DNA from: Dermatemys mawii
Taxonomy: Eukaryota; Chordata; Testudines; Dermatemydidae
Length of the DNA stretch: 64,000 nucleotides
Assembly: GCA_007922305.1 (NCBI GenBank)
Contig: ML677335.1
Span: 14,041,734-14,105,733, forward strand
Reading direction: 5' to 3'
Position 1 is the first letter of the stretch, and each line of letters opens with the position of its first letter. This document shows, one piece after another, positions 48,470-60,300 of this stretch. The position numbers and the translations under genes are program-made. Below the pieces are notes generated by a model, which saw only the letters and a list, made by a program, of their open reading frames with translations, did no database searches and was not told the DNA's origin.

Positions 48470-49030
48470 TTCCAGGGGTTCTCAGGATAAATTTTTTGGT
48501 AGACTCACCCTTTTTCCTAAAATACTTAATTACCTTTAGGAAAAATAAATAAATATGCACATACACATGTAATTAATTTATTACTAGCTGGTAAATCTGC
48601 TGTTAAAAGTGGTATTAACAAACATACAAATATCACTTTTCATGGCATACTTACTCAGCCCTAACAAACCCTGGGGATAAATTAAGCAGAGTCCAGGGGC
48701 AACTGGAATAGGGATACTGGGGAAGACATTGGGGGCCAGAACCTGAAGCCCCAAAGCCAGAGCCTGCTTCCCCACCGCCCAAGCCCCAAATCTGAGCCCC
48801 ACTGGCCCTGGGAAGGTGGAGAACTCACTAGGTGCCTGCTCCAGTGTTGTGCCCCAGCTGTCCCCAGAGGGGGCAGGGCCCAACCCCTGCTTGCAGCCCT
48901 AGCAGCCAACACTAAGGCGGTGCATCCAGTAGCAACAGGGAGGGCAAGGGGGTGGTGCTTTCCCTCCTCCCCACAATCTCAGCCCAGAAGGCTGTAGCCA
49001 CAGGAAAAGCCCCCGGTGGCTACAGGCGGA
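48470..49030. repeat. Repeat-like block, possibly degraded hAT element
   Basis: It starts with caggggttctca, the type of end seen on common hAT elements (cagtggttctcaaac). From 48690 the sequence turns GC-rich with repeated ccccaaagcc/gccccaaatc words on the plus strand. The right end was not defined. Confidence 0.35.
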
Positions 49031-50615
49031 CACATTAATTCCATCTTTTTCATTAAACTAGCTCTCAGCTCTTTTCTAATTTCTTCAGCTGTCTTAAAAA
49101 AGCTCTTGAATATGCCTGTGTACCTGAGCTGCCAATGAAAAGTAGATAGGTGAGTTCTGAAAACTGAACTATTGTATTACATGTGCATAGAAGAATAAAG
49201 CAGTGAATGAAATGTAGTTCTTGCATAATGATCAGAAAAGTGCCTTAACATCAAAATCATTATTATTTGATTACTTACATTTATAAGGTACCCATCATCA
49301 TGGTATTATGTTAGTTTTGTGATAGGTCTAGCATGTATAATACAATGGGGCATTAGAGATACCTGTACTTAAAAGACCACACAAAGGATGGGTCATTAAA
49401 ATCATTGACAAATAATGTACCTGAATCCCTTGACCTTCAAATACGTTTACTAAATATGAATTACACCTATTGCTTAGAATTCCTAATTTTTCAGACATGC
49501 TTCTCAATTGATATTGAAATAGTTAGGGACTGGGAACTGCATCTTGGTCTCAAGGGCACAAGGTTTCATCAAGCCTATTATTTAGGACCACAGAGAGTCT
49601 GAGACAACTGTTTGCAGGTAACACTGTAGTTTGAATTATTTCATCCAAAGTTTCAGCCTCTCCCTTTAAATTGCAGTATTTTGTGCACGTAAAAATGGCC
49701 AAGCGGAGTGTCCTGTTTGTCTCCAATGACTTCCAAAAGTCCAAATCAATTCTGCTGTTTGTAAGCAAAATGATTAGGTTTTCCTGGCTGCTGGTGCTGC
49801 AGATTCAGCCTGCAAGTTAAAGGTTAAACTGGTTTCTCGCTGGCTGACACGTCAACAATCTGCAAATGGAATCTAGCCAACAATTCTGTTGATTATGTAA
49901 AGCCAGAAAAGACTCTAGCTCTTCCAGTTATGTATTAGCTCTGCCAGCCATAGATACAACCCTGAATACACAGAAGATGCAATTAAGCATCCTACTCTGA
50001 CAATAATCAAACTTCAAAACCCAGTTATCAGTGTGCTGTTTTATTTCCACATTTCCCAAGTGGCATCAGCAATGGCATTTTCTAATGTATTGTGCATATT
50101 AAAATATTTATCAATGAATATTAATTTAATATGCCTTATAGTTTATTTTATACTTAACATTATTTTATATATAAGTTTAAATTATAAATCACTAGTTTTT
50201 TACTTATCAATATTATGATTTTTAAAATTTATAATAAAAACATTTGACAGCTTTGCTTTATGCTTTTGAATGTTTCTCTATAATGAAGTATATTGTATGC
50301 AATCTTGTTGTTTACAGTTAAATGTTGTATGCTAAAGTTAAACTTGTATAGTTTAAAAAAATTAAACAACGTAAACATTCTGCTAAAGGAAAGTAAGGAT
50401 TTCCATACACCGCTTGAACAAAATATTTGCCATTAATCATTCCAAAACACTTTACAACTGAAAATTAAAAGAATATAAAACATAACACACAAAGCGAATG
50501 TCACAAATTAGCAATGACACTAAGGATCTGTTCCTGCCCCCAGTGATTTCAAAGGAGTAGGACAATGCCCTAAGATTTAGGGAAACCTCTGGATATTAAA
50601 GTTGCAAACTTGAAT

Positions 50616-50621
50616 TTTATT
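50616..50621 (-). terminator. CC2D2B: Candidate polyadenylation signal of the CC2D2 gene
   Basis: tttatt on the plus strand, AATAAA on the minus strand, about 510 bases beyond the stop at 51129-51131. Other candidates exist nearby, so this is one option among several. Confidence 0.3.
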
Positions 50622-51128
50622 ACACAACCTTCACATTCATCATTGTAAACCATCTTTACCAGTCAAACATTAGTATGCCTTCCACAATATTCTACAGCAA
50701 TTTATTTAACGAAAGGCATCAACTATGTGTTACTCTTGGAATGTTTGAAATTCACTGTGTTGAGACAGCAAGACCCTAAATTCTAATACTTTTATAAAAC
50801 AACCCATTAAGATCTTTCCTCACAGGGTTTACTCTCTACTCCTCAAGAAATCATTTAAACAACTTCACTGGACACTAAGTGTGATAATTCTAATGATTTA
50901 CAGGAGTTTAATGCTGGTCTCAGATTACTGGGAAATTAGCAAAAATGATAAGGTTAATTTATAATAGATCTAATTAGAATTTTTAAAAGCTACAATCTCT
51001 CTACAGTAACAAGATTCTATTAATGTACAGTAAATAGTACTGGCTTATCTCTTATGGTATAAAATTAGCTTCTCATGTCCCAGTTCTCATGCCTAAAAAA
51101 TCATCTTACACCATGAATTCAACAATGT

Positions 51129-51317
51129 TTACTGATGACGGACCAAAGAAACTAAGTAGATCCATACAGATAAAATGTTGTTTGGGTATGGATGAATATA
51201 CACAGCAAGAGCAAATTCTGTGCTGGGGATTTCTGAAGAATGAATGCCAGTTTGATACACAGCCTCGCTTATTGATGGTAAATCTGTGTATGGCATCTGG
51301 ATAGGGTATCCTGTCAC
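51129..51317 (-). CDS. CC2D2B: CC2D2B last exon
   Basis: Acceptor gtttttctag|gtg; 62 codons from VTGYPIQMPYTDL to LVRHQ, then TAA. Contains EAVYQTGIHSSEIPSTEF and ALAVYIHPYPNNILSVWIYL, the conserved C-terminal end of the family. Confidence 0.92.
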   Translation of the reverse strand: MTGYPIQMPYTDLPSISEAVYQTGIHSSEIPSTEFALAVYIHPYPNNILSVWIYLVSLVRHQ

Positions 51318-54300
51318 CTAGAAAAACACAGGATTGAAACTAAGTACAGTTTGAAAGGATTATTTTATGAAAAACTAAATGTTCTACTTTTATTCATAAT
51401 AGCTTTATGGTTAAAAAATGTTCACATATCAAAAACATTATATGGTATATGCATTTGTCTGAATTTGAAATGAAGCATTTGATAATTCTCTTATGAGTTC
51501 CATTAAATAAACAACCTCCCATTTATCATTAAAGTATTTTATCTCTGAGCCACTGATTCAATGTAAAGATTATATTGTATATTCTTGTATCATACTATAA
51601 AACATACTGTAAAAGTTTATTGCATTAAGAAACTTTCAGAAAAATAAAAATTGTTCTTTCTTTGTACTCATTGGCCATGAGAATTTGAGAGACTGAAATT
51701 CTGGCTCCACTGAAGCCAACGGGAGTTTTGTCATTGACTTCAATGTGGCCAGGATTTGATGCAGAATATCCAAATTAAAAGTTTTGTCGGTATATATGAA
51801 AAGTAAACAATTAATTAGGGCTGTTCATTAATTGCAGTTAACTCATGCGATTAACTCAAAAAAATTAATCACGATTAATCTCATTTTTAATTGCACTGTT
51901 AAGGAATAGAATACCAAGTGAAAATTATTAAATATTTTTGGATGTTTTCCTATACAGTATTTTCAAATATGTTGTTTTCAATTACGATACAGAATACAAA
52001 GTGTACACTTTATATTATTATTTTTGATTACTAATATTTGCACTCTAAAATTATAAACAAAAGAAATTGTATTTTTCAATTCAACTCATACAAGTACTGT
52101 AGTGCAATCTCCTTATCTTGAAAGTGCAATTTACAAATGTAGACTTTTTTTGTTACATAACTACACCCAAAAAGAAAATAATGCAAAACTCTAGAGCCTA
52201 CAAGTCCACTCAGTCCTATTTCTCGTTCAGCCAATTGCAAAGACAAACAAGAAATTGTCTAACCATCAGAAGAGAGAGGTTCAGGAACACCCTAACTTAA
52301 GAACATAAGAATGGCCATACTGGGTCAGAACAAAGGTCCATCTAGCTCAGTATCCTGTCTCTGACAATGGCCAGCACTGGATGCTTCAGAAGGAGTGAAC
52401 AGAAATCTGATCCATCCCATCGTCCAGATTCTGGCAGTTGGAGGTTTAGGGGAGCGAGGAGCATAGGGCTGCATCCCTCACCATCTTGGCTAACAGCCAT
52501 TAATGGAACTATCCATGACCTCATCTAATTCTTTTTTGAATCCAGTTACACTTTTGGCCTTCACAACATTGCATGGCAATGAGTTCCACAGGTTGACTGT
52601 GTTGTGTGAAGAAGTACTTCCTTTTGTTTATTTTAAACCTACTGCTTATTACTTTCATCGGGTAACCCTTAGTTCTTGTGTTATCCGAAAGGGTAAATAA
52701 CATTTCCCTATTCACTTTCTCTAGACCATTCATGGTTTTATAGACTTCTAATATATCCCCACCTTAGTTTTTAAGATTAACACCCTAGTTTTTAAAACCT
52801 GTTCTTACATGGAAGCTGTTCCATACCCCTAATTGTTTTTGTTGACCTTCTCTGCACCTTTTCCAATTCTAATATATATGTTTTTTGAGATGGGTTGAAA
52901 AAAACTGCATGCAGTATTCAAGGTGTGGGTGCACCATGGATTTATATAGTGGCATTATGATAGGTCATAAAACAGAACTATCCCTTTCTTAATGGTTCCT
53001 AACATTCTATTAGTTTTTTTGACTGCCACTGCACATTGAATGAATGTTTTCAGGGAACTAGCCTCAATGACTCCAAGATCTCTTTCCTGAGTAGTAACAG
53101 CTAATTTAGACTCCTTCATTTTGTATGGATAGTTGGGATTATTTTTTCCAGTGTGCACTATTTTGCACTAATTAACACTGAATTTCAAACTTTCCAATAG
53201 GAATAGTGGTGGAAAACAACTTAACTACTTTTAAGATGTAGCTTGATAAATTTATGAATGAGATTGTATGATGCGGTTGCCTGTGATAGTAGAGGACTGG
53301 ATTCAGTGCCCAGTCCTATCTATAAATCTATCCTAAATACACTCCTGTTCCTTTATGTTGTGTAAAAGAAACCCTAAAAGCTCTGGTTCTGGCTGAGGTA
53401 GGATTCCCTCAGTGCACCATGTGTTGCATACACATAGGGACCATCACTTGAAGAATCTGTACAATCCATCTGAATGATCACTAAGGAGTAGGAGACTAAA
53501 TAACCATCTTAACATATCTGAAAGATGTAAATAACAAAGATGGAAATAAATTGTCTTTCTTGTTCTAAAACACGAAACCAGAAGGGTGAAATTATGAAAA
53601 GAAATATCAGGAAATAAATTTCCAAATGTGAGATCTATTATAAAATGCATTCTGGCAAAATCTTTTTTTTACATATTCTATGTCAACTTACAGAAATGTA
53701 AGTCTGTGGTTCCTATGTTCAGGCTTTAAAAGTTATTTTTGTTTCTTTTTTATATAGTCAGTTATTGTTATTTCCTTACTTATAATCTACTGTTGTTAAA
53801 ATAAAGCAGTATTAAAAAATGTTTGCTCATCAGTGGGTTTCTGTATTCAGTGCTGCTGCTATTTATACGCATTACCTTCTTTATACTACACATACACATA
53901 GTTTTTACATTTATACATATAAATTAAATCTTTCTTAACATTGTTTATAATTTAAATAATAAAATTAAATTGTTTATAATATAAATACTAACCCAATAAT
54001 GTTCCAGTAAACTTTCTAATTCATTTTCTTCTTTGTCTGTAACAAAGCTCCTACTTCTTAATTCTAGCTTGGGAAGAATTTGTCGTAGAAGAGCAGTACA
54101 CTGTCGATGCCACCGAGTTGTTTGCTGAAATCGCCATTCCATTATTTTACTTTTTAAGGTCTTTTCGATCCTGCGATAAAGGTTATGAAAAGTTTATAAA
54201 TAGGGCAGTCAAGCAATTAAAAATTAGTTGTGATTAATTGCATGATTAAAAAATTAATCACAATTAATCTTGGAATTAATCATGCTGTTAAACAAATACC

Positions 54301-57300
54301 ATTTATTTAAATATTTTGGGTGCTTTCTACATTTCAAATATATTAATTTTTATTACAACACAGAATACAAAATGTACAGTGCTCACTTTATACTTATTTT
54401 TATTACAAATATTTGCACTGTAAAAGAACAAAAGAAATAGTATTTTTCAATTCCCCCATTACAAGTACTGTAGTGGAAATTCTTTATCGTGAAAGTTGAA
54501 CTTTCAAATGTAGACTTAAGTACAAAAAAACTTCGTTCAAAAATAAAACAATGTAAAATTTTAGAGCCTACACGTCCACTCAGTCCTATTTCTTGTTCAG
54601 CCAATCGCTCAAACAAGCTTGTTTACATTTGCAGGAAATAATGCTGCCCGCTTCTTGCTTACTATGCCAGCTGAATGGGAGAACAGGCGTTTACATGGCA
54701 CTGGCATCACAAGATATTTAAGGGCCAGATGTGCTAAAGATTCATATGTCTCTTCATGCTTTGGCCACCATTTCAGACAACATGTGTCCATGCCGATGAC
54801 AGGTTCTGCTCGATAACGATCCAAAGCAGTGTGAACTGACGGTTGTTCGTTTTCATATCATGAGTCAGATGCTTCCAGCAGAAGGTTGATTTTCTTTTTT
54901 GGTGGTTAGGGTTCTGTAGTTTCCCCATCAGAGTGTTGCTCTTTTAAGACATCTGATAGCATGCTCCACAACTCGTCCCTCTCAGATTTTGGAAGGCACT
55001 TCAGATTCTTAAACCTTGTGTCGAGTGCTATATCTGTCCTTAGAAATCTCACACTGTACCTTCTTTGCATCTTATCAAATCTGAGTTGAGTGTTCTTACA
55101 ACAAACACATGCTGGGTCATCATCCAAAACTGCTATAACATGAAATATATGGCAGAATGCATGTAAAACAGAGCAGAAGGCATACAATTCTCCCTCAAGA
55201 AATTCAGTCACAAATTTAAGAAAGGCTTTTTTTAAAAAAAAATGAGCATCGTCAGCATGGAAGCCTGTCCTCTGGAATGATTGCCAAGCATGAAGGGGCA
55301 TACAAAATTTAGCATAACTGGCACATACATACCTTGCAATGCTAGCTTCAAAAGCGCCATGCAAACCCTTGTTCTCAGTTTCAGGTGACACTGTAAATAA
55401 GAAGCGGGCAGCATTATTTCTCGTAAATGTAAACAAACTTGTTTGTCTTAGCAATTGGCTGAACAAGAAGTAGGATTGAGTGGACTTGTAGGTTGTAAAG
55501 TTTAACACAATTTTGGTTTTGGATGCAGTTTTGTAACAAAAAAAATTACATTTGTAAGTTGTACTTTCACGATAAAGAGACTGCACTACAGTACTTGTCT
55601 GAGGTGAACTGAAAAATATTGTTTCTTTTGTTTATCATTTTTGCAGTGCAAACATTTGTAATAAAAAAACAAAGTGAGCCCTGTATACTTTATATTCTGT
55701 ATTATAATTGAAGTCAATATATTTGAAAATGTAAAAAACCATCCAAAAATATTTAATAAATTTCAATTGGGATTCTATTGTTTACGTGTGATTAATTGCG
55801 ATTAATTTTTTGAGATAATCACGTGAATTAACTGCGATTAATCGACAGCCCTATTTATAAATAATCATGTTTCATTATTTAAATTTAACAAAATTCCCCT
55901 TTACCCTTTAAAGCATTTATTTTTTATGATCTGTCTCTAAAACTTTAATATTTCTTTAGATAAACATGGCTAGTACACCCAGAATTAATATTTACTTCAG
56001 GCAATTCTACTAACAGGCCCTTCTGAAAAGATAAATTTGTGATAGAAAAGTAATGGACTGTTGACCTGATTTCCCAAGAAGCTGAGCACTTCCAGCTTCC
56101 ATTAGGGTCACATGCTTTTAGTATTCAAAAAGACCCTCACCTGTTCTGTAGTTCTCCTACCACGCTTCCATTAGTAGGGGTGTAAAGTATTACTTTTGGC
56201 TGAAAGAGATAACATACTATCAAGTATATATCTAAGATATAACAAGACATTTGGCCAGATCCTCAAATGAAGTGCAGCTACTTTGCACACAATTGTCAGT
56301 GGAATATGTACATAGAGTAAGCACAGTTGGCCCTCTGAGGATCATCCCAGTGTCCCAGAGGCTCCTATGCTACCCAGCTGCACACACAGAGGGTGTTGGG
56401 TGGAGGGAAGGAGCCACGGTAGGGACACACACAAACTGCTCCAGTCCTGAGCTGTGATTTTGATCCCATTGGGGCTGTTAACAGCCATGTCAATTAGACC
56501 AATTCTCTGGCTGCTCTAATTTATGCATGAAGATTGGTCTTGCACATAACCTCATAATAAGGGCAGTACAAAGATGAGTTTTATGTCACCTTGGCACACA
56601 TATATAGACCTTCCACAACTCCTGATTTGCACTATGCGATTCTCAGCAGTACTCAGTGATCTGCCCACTAACTTTTAACATCTTAGTGAAAATAGAGTTG
56701 GCACCTTAAGCAGGCATCTTTCCCAACCCACTTTGTTTAGCTCTTATAACAATAACGTGACATGGTTCAGTTCAAACCTTCTCTTCAGGCTTGGCTGCTC
56801 CTTCTAGACTGCTCAACACACACCCTTCCTTGTAGACTCACTCACAAATTCATTATATTCAGTAACTCGTCACCTGCCTCTAAATCAGCATAGCCAATCC
56901 ACTTAACCTTTTCCCAGCAGGATTTACAGCTGCTTATAATGGTGGAGTATTCAAGCAATTACTGCCAATGATAATTACTATAATTTATATCACACAGATA
57001 AACTTTGAAAATTGGAGAAGGTACCTGTACAGTTTGTGTTTTTATGCACTGAAAATTGTGTGGTAGAAATTGTCTCCAAAAACCTTCCTTTGAAATTTCA
57101 AAATTTACGCACATTGGTGAACTGTTTTGCTGTGTATTGAACCAGACCTATCAAAACATTAGTATAAAATGTGGCAATCAATATACAAAAATTGTTTTAA
57201 ATTAAAAGATGTGAAATATACTTTTAAATGTTTTTCTTTAATACCAATACAAGTATATGATAAGTCAGAGAAAGGTCATTATACAGTGTAATGGAGGGAA

Positions 57301-60300
57301 GCAATTGCACATGTACTGCCAACTGAAGAGGAACAGGCTTAATCATCTGTAGTTTTGGCTAACATTTCACTAATACAAACATAGGACCTGAACCTGCAAC
57401 TCATCCATATGGGGAACTCCCAAAGAAGTCAAATGGAAAAGGAAGATTACTTATCTTACAGTACTTGGAGTTCCGTGAGACGTGTTGTCCTTAATGGTAT
57501 TCCACTGTGTGGCTGTGCATGAACTCCATCAGCCTGAGACCAGAAGATTTTTTCAATAGCAGTGTCTCTTGGTCTGCAACTGCATTCTGTGCTATGAACT
57601 GAGGGCACAGGGGGTGGCGCAGACCAATTGCCTCTCCAGCTCCTTCTCTACTACAAGTCACCTTAGGGAAGGATCCAAAGCAGAGGGGAAGGAAGGCAAA
57701 TCATGGAATACTCATAGAGACTTCACATCTCAAAAAACTCCAATTTCTGTAAGGTAAGTAACCTTCCTTTCTTCTTTGAGTAGTGGTCCTATAAGTATTT
57801 CACTGGGGATGACTCCCAAGCAGTATTCATCATGGAGAAGGGTGCAGGACACTGTACCAAAGGAGATGTCTGCAGAAGTTTGTATTAGGATGTAATGTGT
57901 AGTAAAAGTATGCACAGAGCCCCATGTTGCCATTCTACAGATCTCTTAGGGAAACACCTCTAACAGGGAGGAGTTCCCACTTTCTCATAGCAATGCAAGA
58001 TGCAACCTGATATCCATTTGGAGAGTTGATTTTCCTCAGTACTCAAGGTATGAGGGGAATGTATGGAAAAGGAGAGGTTACTTTTGCTATGTAGTAACTG
58101 GAATTCTTTAAGATGGGTGTCTTTGTGGGTACTCCACTTCAGCTGTGCCTTCACCCAATGGGCCTTTGACTGGAGATTTTTGCTAGTAGTTCCCATTCAC
58201 ACCACACATGTGCCCTACAAGTCCTCATGCCTTGCAAAGAAATATATAGGACTGTGTGGGAGAAACATCTTTGGTTCCTTCCCCACCACCAAGTCCCACA
58301 GAGGAAACTCCAAAGCAGAAGGGAAAGAGAGGAGGTAGTTGAGAACCCACAGGACACATGTCTCATAGAACTCCAGTTAATGCACAAGCTGAGTAACCTT
58401 CCTTCTTCTTTGAGTAATGTCCCTATGCATCCTTGACTCCAGGTGACTTCTGAGCAGTATCCTCAACAGAAGAAGGGAGCTTCAGAGCTGAGTCTAATAC
58501 TAAAGACAAAACTGTGCTCCCAAGAGGAGCATCTGATCTAGAATGAACCACCAGACAGTGCTTGGAGAATATATGTATTGAAAACCAACTTGCAGCTTTG
58601 CAGATCTCAAAAATGGGAACATTTTTGAGTAATGCCATAGAAGTAGAAAGTAATCTTACAGAGTGGGCCAATACCATAGAGGGAGGTTTTAAATCTGCAA
58701 GAAATAATACATTCAGAATCTACTTAGAGAGCCTCTGGGTGAAAACTGTGGACCTTTTGGATCTGTCTGCAATTGACACAGTCTTGGAGATTTTCTGAAT
58801 GATCTGGTTCTGTCCAAATAAAAGGCTAGCTCTCGCCTGACATCTAGTATATGGAAGGCAGCATCTTCCTTGGTCTGGTGTGGTTTTGGGAAGAAAATTG
58901 GGAAATGTATGACCCAACTGATATGAAATTCAGATGAACAGGTAAAAATTTTGGAAGTGGACATAAAACTTTGTCCTTGAAAAACATTGTAATGAGAGGG
59001 TCCACTAACAAGGCTATCCACGAGATGCAAAGGTGCTTTTGTAGTGAGCCAGCCACTACCAATCCCTATGCAAACTAACAGTGTTAAATTTGCAAATGAA
59101 TTTTAGTTCTCTTTGAAGTCTGTTTCTGAAGTTTTTTGTTCAAGTATAGCTACTTTTAAATCTATTATAGAATGTCCAGAAAGATTGAAGTGTTCTCCTA
59201 CTGGCTTTTGTATGTTACCATTCATGATATCCGACTTGTGTTCACTTCTTCTTTTATGTAGAGACTGTTTGGTTTGGTCAATGTACATGGCAGAGCGGCA
59301 TAACTGGCATATGACGGTATATATAACATTAGTAGACGTGCAGGTGAATGAGCCCCTGAAGGTGTGGCTATTGGGATTGGGTCCTCTGATGGTGTCGCTA
59401 GAGTAGATATGGGGACAGAGTAAGCAACAAGGTTTGTTACAGGGTTAGGGTTTCTGTCTTGTGGTGTGTAGTTGCTGGTGAACATTTGCTTCATAGCATG
59501 CTTGCGGGAGTGGGGGTGCTCTGTACGCGAGGACTGGCCTGCCTCTCAAGTCTGTGAGAGTGCAGGATCATTTTCAAGCATAGGTTATATATTGTTGATA
59601 ATGTGCTGGAGAGGTTTTAGCTTGCGGCTGTACGTGATGGCCAGTGGTGTTCTGTTATTTTCCTTGTTGGGCCTGTCCTTTGAACAGACTTCAGAGAGAA
59701 ACTAAAGAACTAAAATTCATTTGAAAATTTAAAATCATTAATTTGGGCTTGAATAGGGACTTAGGAGTGGCTGGCCTACTACAAAAGCAGCTTTGCCTCT
59801 CCTGGAATTGACATCTCCTCATCAATTATTGGGAGTGGACTACATCCACCCTGATTGAAGTGGCCTTGTCAACACTGGTTCTCCACTTGTGAGGTAGCTC
59901 CCTCTCTTCTGCAGTACAGATATGAAGTGTTTAGCACACTCCTAAATAAAATAAAAATAATGCTCTTAAAGAAACAATACACTTTCATGTAGTAGTCTGT
60001 GAAACTGCTTTATAAACTCCTATGCACAGTATCTGAAATTGTTCTTATCCCATAGTTCATCATGGTAGTAACATTTCTTCCTTTTTATTTAATTATTAAA
60101 AATTTAAGGAGATAACACATAATTAAAATATCCTATTCTCCACCATTGTGGAAGGTGATGCAGATGAAACGTATGATATAGAATGATAACAAAATGTCTC
60201 ACAGATTCAGTCATATTAAAATACCAGATGGCATCTAAAGATCTGAGTAGAACCTTATTAGTTTCTATAAAGTAGTAACACGTTGAATTCCAGTTAGCTA

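Larger units (their letters stand above)
45721..50615. other. Intergenic region between convergent CCNJ and the CC2D2 gene
   Basis: No gene recognised. A TIR-type AT-rich element at about 47390-47782 and a GC-rich repeat-like block at about 48470-49030 are the only structured parts. The rest is AT-rich DNA. Confidence 0.5.

Noticed and set aside
49550..49768. 72-codon minus-strand frame beyond the CC2D2B stop, considered as another exon
   Set aside because: It lies 3' of a clear family C-terminus and matches no part of the family.
54609..55586. Long minus-strand frames taken at first as CC2D2B exons
   Set aside because: They lie between the tttataaa duplications of the hAT element and carry hAT dimerisation motifs.
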